Positions 1-5,458 of a stretch of DNA of 5,996 nucleotides are shown here, piece by piece. The stretch comes from Gammaproteobacteria bacterium (lineage in GTDB: Bacteria; Pseudomonadota; Gammaproteobacteria; Pseudomonadales; Azotimanducaceae). The first letter of the stretch is position 1. Each line of letters begins with the position of its first letter. The translations under genes and the position numbers were made by a program. Under the pieces are notes generated by a model that saw only the letters and a list, made by a program, of their open reading frames with translations, was not told the origin of the DNA and did not search any database. The stretch spans positions 1-5,996 of the forward strand of contig VXPR01000567.1 of the NCBI GenBank assembly GCA_009839405.1. Direction: 5' to 3'.

Positions 1-486
1 GTCGAGTCGTCGCGCCAGATTCGCCACCTCGACGATGGTGAGATGCTCCATCGCGCCGCTTGCCGCCTTGGCCGCAACACCGGACAACGGTGCGCTGCGG
101 CGGCGCGGCACGAGCACGGCATCGACACCGGCCGCTTCGGCGCTGCGCAGGCACGCGCCGAGATTGCGCGGGTCTTCGATGTGGTCGAGTGCAAGCAGCA
201 AAGGTTGCGAGAGTGTGGCAAAACGCTCCTCGAAGGCGGCTTCGCTGGTCGGGCGAACCGCGTGGCATTCCGCAAGGATGCCCTGATGACTGCCGCCCTC
301 GGCGAGCCGGTTCAGCGCCGAGCGATCCACAGTGTCCACCCGAATGCTGGCATTGCGCGCCTGCGTGACGATGGCGGCAAGCTCCGGCGCACGTCGCCCA
401 GCCGCCACCTTCAAACTGCGAATGCGCGCCGGATCGGCGTCGATCAGTTCGCGCACGGCGTGGATGCCGTAGATGCGATCGCTCAC
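1..486 (-). CDS. rlmB: 23S rRNA (guanosine-2'-O-)-methyltransferase RlmB, partial (C-terminus beyond left edge)
   Basis: A SpoU/TrmH-family enzyme that, in characterised homologues, methylates the ribose of G2251 in the 23S rRNA peptidyl-transferase P-loop using S-adenosylmethionine. The 162 residues visible start MSDRIYGIHAVREL, the usual RlmB N-terminus, and form the small substrate-binding domain (about 3-80, with the conserved HQGI at 68-70) followed by the start of the knotted methyltransferase domain. SpoU motif 1 is at 100-120 (DPRNLGACLRSAEAAG, with conserved Asn108 and Arg114), and the Lys-Ala-Ala-Ser-Gly-Ala stretch is at 140-145. The remaining motifs of the roughly 245-residue family would lie to the left. 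The start is GTG at 486-484, overlapping the rnr TGA as GTGA; AGAAGG lies just before it, so translational coupling with rnr is likely. No in-frame stop occurs before position 1. Confidence 0.95.
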   Translation of the reverse strand, partial: MSDRIYGIHAVRELIDADPARIRSLKVAAGRRAPELAAIVTQARNASIRVDTVDRSALNRLAEGGSHQGILAECHAVRPTSEAAFEERFATLSQPLLLALDHIEDPRNLGACLRSAEAAGVDAVLVPRRRSAPLSGVAAKAASGAMEHLTIVEVANLARRLD

Positions 487-2753
487 CGCCTTCTGCGGCC
501 CCTGCTGCGCCGTTCCCGTGGCATCCGTTCGCTGCGCGTGGGACGCTCGGCCAAGCGGAGATCCACCCGTCCCATGGGCGGCGAAACATCCTGCAAGACC
601 ACTTTGACCTCGTCGCCAAGAGCGAAGCGCCGCCCCGAGCGCTCCCCCACCAGCGCCATGGCGGCGGGCACATGGTGGAAGTAGTCCGCACCAAGCGAAC
701 CAATGTGCAACAGCCCCTGCACGCCGGCGCCCTCGAGTTCGACAAAGAGGCCAAATCCGGTCACCCCGGCGATCCGACCGGAAAACGTCTCCCCCACTCG
801 ATGCTCGATAAAGGCGCACTTGAGCCAGTTGTCCACCATTCGCTCTGCGCTCTCGGCGCGGCGTTCGGTGGCCGAGATGTGGGCGCAGACCTCGTCCTGC
901 TCGTCCGCGTTCGGGCGCCAGCCAAAGAGGATGCGATGCGCCAGCAGGTCCGAATAGCGCCGGATGGGCGAGGTGAAGTGGACGTAGGTGGACAGCGCCA
1001 GGCCAAAGTGGCCGAGGCGCCGGGTTTCGTAGCGGGCCTGGGCGAGGCTGCGCAGGGTGAGGATGTCCCAAATCCACCCGGGCAGACTCGATGCCGACTT
1101 GGCGCGCACGAGCGCTTCGCTCAAGGCCAGCGGTGTGATGGGCGCTGGCGGCACCGACACTCCGGCCAGGCGCAGAGCGGGTTCCAGGGCGTCCAGACGG
1201 TCGCTCGGCGGCGGTTCGTGGACGCGATACACCGGACGCGTGCCGCTCGCGGGGCCCTTCCCATCCTGCTTGAGCAGCCGTTCCAACTCCCGCGCCGTCG
1301 CGACGTTGGCGGCGATCATGGCCTCCTCGATGAGGCGATGGGCGTCGTTGCGCTCCACGTCCACAACGCTTGCCGGCCGACCGTCCTGCAACTCCACGCG
1401 GGACTCGTGACTTTCGAGGTCCAGCGCACCGCGTTCTTCCCGCTGCGCCATCAGTGCCTTGCGCACGCCATTCAGCGCTATCAGAGATGTAGCGACCGCC
1501 GGACTCTCCACGCCTCCGCGTCCCTCGAGGAACGCAGCAACCTCCGTGTAGGTGAGCCGGGCCTTGGAGCGAATCGTGGCGCGGGCGAAGCTGTGGCGCG
1601 ACACCCGACCCTGTGCCGAGACGAGCATGTCGCACACCACCGCGAGCCGATCTTCGTCCGGCCGCAGCGAACAAAGCCCATTGCTGAGCGCCTCCGGCAG
1701 CATCGGCACCACCCGATCCGGCAGGTACACCGAGTTGCCCCGGCGCCTGGCCTCGTGGTCGAGCGGCGAGTCGTGCGCGACGTAGTGCGAAACATCGGCG
1801 ATGGCAACCACCAGCCGCCAACCACCATTTCGCCGACGCTCGGCGAACACTGCATCGTCGAAGTCGCGCGCATCCTCACCATCGATGGTGACAAGGGGCA
1901 TGTCGCGCAGATCAAGCCGGTCGTCGGATTTGGTAGCCGGGGCAGCTCTCTGGAGGGAGGGCGTCTCGCCCTCCATCGCGCCGCGAGGCGCGCTTTCCTC
2001 TAGAGCCGCGGGCCAAACACACGGTATCCGATACGCCGCCAGCGCCGCATCTGTAGCCCGCGCCGCCTCGTTGCCAGCATCCCGTACGCGGACGACCCGC
2101 CCGGAAACGCGCCGGAAACCCACCTCCAGCACCTCCACCTCGACGATCGCGCCATCGCGAGCGCCCGCAGGCGGCACGACCAGATCGACCCGCCCGCGCA
2201 GCCCCGGATCGAGGGACTCCACCCAAGGCGCTGCATAGGAGCCGAATCCCCGCTCCCGGTCAGGCGCTTCATCTTGCGGCGCCGGCAAGGGGGCATTCAA
2301 GGCACCGATCAGCGGTTCCGAAGAGGGCGAAACCACGCGGCGCACCACCACGCCTTCCTTCGTCCGCGAACCCTCGACGCGATCTCCCTGCCGCACCCCG
2401 CGAACGCGATGCCCTCGCGCCAGCGGCACGCGCCCTGTCGAAGTCTCCACCGCCAAGAGCCCCGGAACGTCCCCAACGACCTCGCCCGCGACCTTCTCCG
2501 GTGGCTGGGTCAGCTCATAGCGCCCACGCTGGCCAAGCCGGACATCGCCCGAAGCCAGGAGCCCATCGAGCAACTTTCTGAGCGCCTTGGATTCCGCACC
2601 ACGCACATCGAGATGCCGCAGCAGCCCAGACCACCGCATCGAGCCGCGTTCCGCGAACGCCTCGACCAACTCACCACGCGTCAACACCCGCGCCGAGTCT
2701 GCCTCCGCCCGCTTCCGGCGTGACCCCCCACGCCCCCAGTTTCGTCTAATCAA
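483..2753 (-). CDS. rnr: Ribonuclease R (RNB-family 3'-5' exoribonuclease)
   Basis: Processive hydrolytic 3'-5' exoribonuclease that degrades structured RNA, including rRNA and mRNA. The 756 residues follow the family order: N-terminal helix-turn-helix region (about 20-80), cold-shock OB domains (about 85-235), RNB catalytic domain (about 280-610), S1 domain (about 652-737) and a short Arg-rich tail (RERRSRGRRRR). The magnesium-binding motif DGEDARDFDD is at 291-300, with Asp291, Asp297, Asp299 and Asp300 matching E. coli 272, 278, 280 and 281 by my recollection. The RNB signature GHFGLALSTYVHFTSPIRRY is at 581-600. The protein is shorter than E. coli RNase R (813), mostly because it lacks the long Lys-rich tail. 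The linker at about 250-269 is encoded by a palindromic element (see repeat). The start is TTG at 2753 with no clear ribosome binding site; GTG at 2687 (residue 23) is an alternative that would leave the domains intact. It is operonic with rlmB. Confidence 0.96.
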   Translation of the reverse strand: MIRRNWGRGGSRRKRAEADSARVLTRGELVEAFAERGSMRWSGLLRHLDVRGAESKALRKLLDGLLASGDVRLGQRGRYELTQPPEKVAGEVVGDVPGLLAVETSTGRVPLARGHRVRGVRQGDRVEGSRTKEGVVVRRVVSPSSEPLIGALNAPLPAPQDEAPDRERGFGSYAAPWVESLDPGLRGRVDLVVPPAGARDGAIVEVEVLEVGFRRVSGRVVRVRDAGNEAARATDAALAAYRIPCVWPAALEESAPRGAMEGETPSLQRAAPATKSDDRLDLRDMPLVTIDGEDARDFDDAVFAERRRNGGWRLVVAIADVSHYVAHDSPLDHEARRRGNSVYLPDRVVPMLPEALSNGLCSLRPDEDRLAVVCDMLVSAQGRVSRHSFARATIRSKARLTYTEVAAFLEGRGGVESPAVATSLIALNGVRKALMAQREERGALDLESHESRVELQDGRPASVVDVERNDAHRLIEEAMIAANVATARELERLLKQDGKGPASGTRPVYRVHEPPPSDRLDALEPALRLAGVSVPPAPITPLALSEALVRAKSASSLPGWIWDILTLRSLAQARYETRRLGHFGLALSTYVHFTSPIRRYSDLLAHRILFGWRPNADEQDEVCAHISATERRAESAERMVDNWLKCAFIEHRVGETFSGRIAGVTGFGLFVELEGAGVQGLLHIGSLGADYFHHVPAAMALVGERSGRRFALGDEVKVVLQDVSPPMGRVDLRLAERPTRSERMPRERRSRGRRRR
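1948..2005. repeat. Compound palindromic element inside rnr
   Basis: Three nested inverted repeats are seen directly. An outer stem pairs CTCTGGAGG (1948-1956) with CCTCTAGAG (1997-2005), with one mismatch. Inside it is a perfect 8-bp hairpin GGAGGGCG-TCT-CGCCCTCC (1956-1974) and a perfect 6-bp hairpin CGCGCC-GCGA-GGCGCG (1977-1992), which has a GNRA-type loop on the plus strand. Together they could fold into a three-way junction in DNA or RNA. The element is read in frame as about 20 residues of rnr (250-269) and causes no frameshift. It looks like a REP- or palindromic-unit-like sequence, but no second copy is in this window, so repeat status is inferred from structure only. Confidence 0.6.
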
Positions 2754-2778
2754 ATGAACGTCGCTTTGGAAAAGTCGC

Positions 2779-2803
2779 GCCCCCGCGCCGCCAAGGCGGG
2801 GGC
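2779..2803. repeat. Perfect 8-bp inverted repeat between rnr and tRNA-Leu
   Basis: GCCCCCGC (2779-2786) and GCGGGGGC (2796-2803) are exact reverse complements around a 9-nt spacer. The repeat lies 25 bases upstream of the rnr TTG start and ends 5 bases before the mature tRNA 5' end. Read on the minus strand, the hairpin is followed after GCGAC by TTTT, so it is only a weak intrinsic-terminator candidate; it could stop antisense transcripts coming from the brnT unit. Read on the plus strand, it would sit in the 5' leader of the pre-tRNA. The structure is certain; the role is inference. Confidence 0.5.
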
Positions 2804-2808
2804 CTCAT

Positions 2809-2895
2809 GCCGAGGTGGTGAAATTGGTAGACACGCTAGCTTCAGGTGCTAGTGGGGGAAACCCCGTGGAGGTTCAAGTCCTCTCCTCGGCACCA
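2809..2895 (+). tRNA. tRNA-Leu (anticodon CAG), CCA encoded
   Basis: An 87-nt class II tRNA. The acceptor arms GCCGAGG (2809-2815) and CCTCGGC (2885-2891) pair perfectly, followed by discriminator A2892 and an encoded CCA (2893-2895). The D-arm contains AAATTGGTAGAC. The anticodon stem CTAGC/GCTAG encloses the loop TTCAGGT, with anticodon CAG at 2843-2845, which reads CUG, the dominant Leu codon in a GC-rich genome. A long variable arm (GGGG-AAA-CCCC) and the T-loop TTCAAGT complete the fold and agree with leucine identity. It is transcribed away from rnr. No poly-T terminator is visible after it; a short imperfect hairpin (GCAGCC/GGCCTGC, about 2914-2931) lies downstream. Confidence 0.98.
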
Positions 2896-2921
2896 AACTA
2901 ACGACGAGGACGATGCAGCCT

Positions 2922-3845
2922 TCAGGCCTGCGCACCGCTTCGGCCAGGCGCTATCGCCGCCGCTTCCACGGCCCGGCCTCCTTGTTTGACTAGGCGTTGA
3001 ACGCCACGGTTGAATTCCGAACTGCCTCCATTCGCCGGGTGGCGCAAATGGTGTGTGTCCACAAGACCCGCCAGACTCGTCTGCGCCTTGTTGCCGATCG
3101 CAACCACCTTGGCGCCGGGAAAGAGGTCGAGGAGCCTCGCCACGTGGCACAACCCCGCAGCCTGTTCCACGGTACTGGGCGCACGATTTGACAATCCATT
3201 CCCCTGCCTGTGGGGATGCCAAGGAACCGAGTTCCAGAGAACGAACTTGAACGGGTCGAGTTCCCGCCGAAGAGCGCGCCACACGGTGGTTGCAGTTGGC
3301 TCGGTAAAGCCATGCTGCCTTGAGGCACGGCTCGGCAGTCCTTTGGACCCAGACGTCCGCCGGATTGGGAATCCCACTGGCAGGACATCTTCGGGACGCA
3401 CAGTCGCGTGGTGGCCGAGCAACATCCGTTCGGAAGTCATTGCGATGCCGGAGAAACGGCCACCTTGGTAGCCCAGCGCCTCGGCGATAAGCACGAGCGG
3501 CGCATTGCGTCGGGCAAGCAGGTATGCAAGGAGCTGTAAACGACGTTGCTCGGGTGCGAGCTCGTCAAGATCGTGGTCATCGGTGTCATACCACGGGTTG
3601 AAGAGGCCCGTTCCTTGGCTGCGGGGAGCCTCCCTCAGGCCTTCGACGAACTCGTACACCTCCTGACCCCACAGATCCACTTGGGCGCAGTTGCCGTCCG
3701 CACGAACCCCGGCGTCCAGCGTGACGACCACGGAGTTGGGGCCGCGCGCATAGCGGCGAGCCGTGACGCCACGAATGCCACCCGAGAAGTCGTACTCGGA
3801 ACGCATTGTGTCGCGATCTTGATGGGCGCTAATCCTTTTGCTCAT
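2922..3845 (-). CDS. Fusion: BrnT-linked antitoxin-like N-terminus + uracil-DNA glycosylase superfamily domain
   Basis: The 307 residues fall into two parts. Residues 1-44 contain MRSEYDFSGGIRG and ARRYARGPNSVVV, resembling the start of small antitoxins that I recall encoded after BrnT-family toxins. Residues from about 60 to 287 resemble a UDG-superfamily family: FNPWYD at 82-87, AEALGYQGGRFSGIAMTSER at 121-140 (motif A region), FTEPTAT at 180-186, LWNSVPWHPHR at 203-213, NRAP at 220-223, FPGAKVVAIG at 242-251 and RHPANGG at 268-274 (motif with the conserved His269). Such enzymes remove uracil or related damaged bases from DNA. Motif A has Leu124 where I recall Pro, so activity is uncertain. 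The start is ATG 3845, preceded by GGAGG four bases upstream and overlapping the brnT end by 17 bases; a longer start at 3881 lies inside brnT and is less likely. The last 20 residues exceed the usual domain end. The gene stops 26 bases from the convergent tRNA-Leu. The UDG call is good; the antitoxin part is moderate. Confidence 0.78.
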   Translation of the reverse strand: MSKRISAHQDRDTMRSEYDFSGGIRGVTARRYARGPNSVVVTLDAGVRADGNCAQVDLWGQEVYEFVEGLREAPRSQGTGLFNPWYDTDDHDLDELAPEQRRLQLLAYLLARRNAPLVLIAEALGYQGGRFSGIAMTSERMLLGHHATVRPEDVLPVGFPIRRTSGSKGLPSRASRQHGFTEPTATTVWRALRRELDPFKFVLWNSVPWHPHRQGNGLSNRAPSTVEQAAGLCHVARLLDLFPGAKVVAIGNKAQTSLAGLVDTHHLRHPANGGSSEFNRGVQRLVKQGGRAVEAAAIAPGRSGAQA

Positions 3846-4110
3846 ACTGCCTCCGCTCGCCCGCCGTTGCCTGACGCGCACTGATTAGGCGCATCCGAGG
3901 CGGTCGCTCGACATGGCTTACTACCAGCAGCCGGCCCTTCCGTGACACCCCAAGCAGGAGGAGCCGTTCTTCGCCAATGGAATGGTCGGGATCTCCGCTC
4001 AGAATGGCGAGTGAGTCGCCAAACACCGATGACGCTTCCTCGAAGGACACTCCGTGGGTTCGCAGGTTCAAAGTAGCCTTGCCTGCGTCCCATTCGAATA
4101 GGTAGCTCAT
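3829..4110 (-). CDS. brnT: BrnT-family toxin (type II toxin-antitoxin, DUF497)
   Basis: A 93-residue protein with the hallmarks of BrnT: FEWDAGKATLNLRTHGVSFE at 5-24, VFGDSLA at 29-35, DPDHSIGEERLLLLG at 40-54, GRLLVVSHVE at 59-68, and the C-terminal RLISARQATAGERRQYE segment at 74-90. BrnT toxins are RelE-like ribonucleases that, in characterised systems, block translation and are neutralised by a cognate BrnA-type antitoxin encoded immediately downstream. Here the sequence is complete and undamaged, with all conserved blocks present. The start is ATG 4110; no strong ribosome binding site is visible upstream. Its last 17 bases overlap the downstream gene, the normal arrangement for brnTA, but that gene continues as a DNA-glycosylase domain rather than an ordinary small antitoxin. 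No promoter could be assigned in the 116 bases before it. Confidence 0.92.
   Translation of the reverse strand: MSYLFEWDAGKATLNLRTHGVSFEEASSVFGDSLAILSGDPDHSIGEERLLLLGVSRKGRLLVVSHVERPPRMRLISARQATAGERRQYEQKD
3847..3854 (-). promoter_or_regulatory. Ribosome binding site of the antitoxin-UDG fusion
   Basis: Read on the minus strand, GGCGGAGG precedes ATG 3845 with GGAGG four bases from the start codon. It lies inside the brnT coding region and fixes the fusion start at MSKRIS rather than at the upstream ATG 3881. The overlap suggests translational coupling to brnT. Confidence 0.6.
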
Positions 4111-4226
4111 TGTTGGAACTGCAAGGCCTTCGGTGCTGGAACGTGCTCGGATCCGCTTGCCGCAATGGCCTAGCCACGTTGATGGACTCGAGTCGGCGGT
4201 AGGCCAACCGAAACGCTACTGGCCGA
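4111..4226. other. Intergenic gap between folE2 and brnT, nothing assignable
   Basis: These 116 bases lie downstream of folE2 and upstream of brnT, both minus strand. I see only a short TGGCCTAGCCA palindrome near 4167-4177 and no poly-T terminator, clear promoter, direct repeat of the tRNA end or convincing recombination site. Whether brnT has its own promoter or is read through from folE2 cannot be decided. Confidence 0.4.
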
Positions 4227-5222
4227 CTATGGTCTCGGTTCATACCCGCCAGGGACGCCCTTGGCGAAGATGCTCACGGCGTCGTGGGCGTGGAGGCTTT
4301 CGTGGTGCTCTACGCGGACCCAGTAGTCGAGGAGGGATGCCTCGTCGTTTAGGCGGCTCTTCAGGCGGCGGCCGGCGTCTTCGCAGAACATCAGGTTGGC
4401 GGCGTTGCGGCGGGCGAATTCCTGTTCGTCCTCGCGCTTGACGGCGGTTTGCACCGGCGTCGAGAGGGCGTCTTCGGCCACGTCCACGAGGTGGGTGATG
4501 GGGAACGATTCGAGGCGGTCGTCGAGTTGCACGCGGATGCGGGCGATGCTGCGTTGGCTGTGCGGGGTGCCGGCGATGGATTCCTCCGCGCCGAGCCAGT
4601 CGCGCACCTGTTGTGCCGGCACCAAGCCTTCTTTGCCGAAATCCTGCTCGAACTGATGCTGGATGAGTTGTCGCGCCAGTGCCGCGGATGCGGGGCAGGT
4701 GCTTGAGTACCAGACGCCCAGGCACAGCTCTAGCTGCACCTCGCCGCCGGCAAGACGGCCGCAGATGGAAACCGGATAGCTGTTCCAGCCGGAGTTTTCC
4801 GAGACGAGGGCGCGCCGGCGCAGGTAGTAGTCGAAGTCGAACTGGACGTAGGCCTGCCCCGAGAGGTCGCGGTGGGATTCCAGGAAGGAACCGAGCAGCA
4901 GCTTTAGCCCGGCACAGCTCAACGGGCGGGTGTCGGCGTGCTCGTCGAGGATCAGGTAAAGCCGCGACATGTGGATGCCCTTGGCTTGGCCGTCGCCGAG
5001 ATTGACGTACACCTGCACCCGCGACTGCACCTCGCGCACGTCCTCACCGTCGCGCACCCGCAAGGGTTGGCGGATGTCGCCCATACCGACCCAATCGAGC
5101 GTTCCTTCCGGGCCGTGCAAGCGTCGCCCCGCCACATCGGGCATCTCTGGCGTGGCTACCAAGCTCGCCAGATTGCCGTTCGCGCGGATGCCCTCGTCCG
5201 CGCCCGACGATCGAGATTCCAT
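4227..5222 (-). CDS. folE2: GTP cyclohydrolase I type IB (FolE2)
   Basis: Converts GTP to 7,8-dihydroneopterin triphosphate, the first step to tetrahydrofolate and to queuosine-type deazapurines. FolE2 is the metal-flexible alternative to zinc-dependent FolE. The 331 residues match the family throughout: TLDWVGMGDIRQPLRV at 41-56, KGIHMSRLYLILDEH at 81-95, YSSTCPASAALARQLIQHQF at 172-191 with the probable active-site Cys176, TPHSQRS at 219-225 with His221, TPVQTAVKREDEQEFARRN at 255-273, FCEDAGRRLK at 279-288 with Glu281, and HHESLHAHDAV at 306-316. Cys176, His221, Glu281 and a His of the last motif are the likely metal and catalytic residues by family knowledge. The start is ATG 5222; an open frame continues to 5405, but that part is Arg/Pro-rich and unlike the family. 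No ribosome binding site precedes the ATG. Most homologues I recall are about 260-310 residues; the N-terminal 25 residues are the variable part. It is divergent from the MFS gene. Confidence 0.95.
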   Translation of the reverse strand: MESRSSGADEGIRANGNLASLVATPEMPDVAGRRLHGPEGTLDWVGMGDIRQPLRVRDGEDVREVQSRVQVYVNLGDGQAKGIHMSRLYLILDEHADTRPLSCAGLKLLLGSFLESHRDLSGQAYVQFDFDYYLRRRALVSENSGWNSYPVSICGRLAGGEVQLELCLGVWYSSTCPASAALARQLIQHQFEQDFGKEGLVPAQQVRDWLGAEESIAGTPHSQRSIARIRVQLDDRLESFPITHLVDVAEDALSTPVQTAVKREDEQEFARRNAANLMFCEDAGRRLKSRLNDEASLLDYWVRVEHHESLHAHDAVSIFAKGVPGGYEPRP

Positions 5223-5458
5223 GCGGGCATTGTAAGCGCTTTTCCAGCCGCCCCGTACCGATTCCGATCGAATCAGGGCTCGCGCAAACCGACATGCCAC
5301 GGCAAGGCGGCGAGCCCTGGGAAGGGCATCGTGTCCTCGTCCCGGCGGTCGCGGCCGGTTCCTCGTCCTCGGCGGCGCGCTCGGCGAAGTGACGAATCGA
5401 CCCATGGAAGAAGGCCCTGTTGCGACTGGAGCCCGGTTGGTACGCTCGCCCGATCACC
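5223..5458. other. Divergent intergenic region folE2 / MFS transporter
   Basis: These 236 bases separate two divergent genes and must hold both promoters. Apart from the folE2 -10 candidate, I see a small GCCCT-GGGA-AGGGC hairpin near 5312-5325. I see no AT-rich Zur-box-like palindrome of the sort sometimes found before folE2. The plus frame of the transporter stays open back to a TGA at 5390-5392, so its start could lie earlier than 5459. Confidence 0.4.
5229..5234 (-). promoter_or_regulatory. Possible -10 element of folE2 (leaderless start)
   Basis: On the minus strand, TACAAT (one mismatch from TATAAT) lies 6 bases before ATG 5222, next to the palindrome AAGCGCTT (5234-5241). If used, transcription would begin at or beside the start codon, giving a leaderless mRNA and explaining the missing ribosome binding site. 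No convincing -35 hexamer stands 16-18 bases upstream (TACGGG at 17), so this is tentative. Confidence 0.3.

Noticed and set aside
43..684. Plus-strand frame of 213 residues opposite rlmB and the end of rnr
   Set aside because: Shadow of two recognised minus-strand genes; Arg-rich translation without motifs.
672..2003. Long plus-strand frame of 443 residues opposite rnr
   Set aside because: It lies entirely antisense to a well-conserved RNase R, resembles no family I know and is expected from GC-rich codon bias.
2842..3282. Minus-strand frame of 146 residues ending in GEDLNLHGVSPTST
   Set aside because: Its C-terminus is antisense to tRNA-Leu, a classic spurious translation; the rest is out of frame with the recognisable glycosylase domain.
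3846..3881. Upstream ATG 3881 as start of the antitoxin-glycosylase fusion
   Set aside because: It adds 12 residues inside brnT with no better ribosome binding site, whereas ATG 3845 has GGAGG four bases upstream.
4067..4077. GGTTCAAAGT as a possible copy of the tRNA T-loop (attachment-site repeat)
   Set aside because: Only about eight matching bases, within the brnT coding sequence; too short to be an att site.
5294..5392. 32-residue plus-strand ORF upstream of the MFS gene
   Set aside because: Low-complexity Ser/Ala/Arg translation with no ribosome binding site; not supportable as a gene or leader peptide.
5223..5458. Zur-box search upstream of folE2
   Set aside because: No AT-rich dyad of the expected type was found, so zinc regulation is not supported by the sequence.
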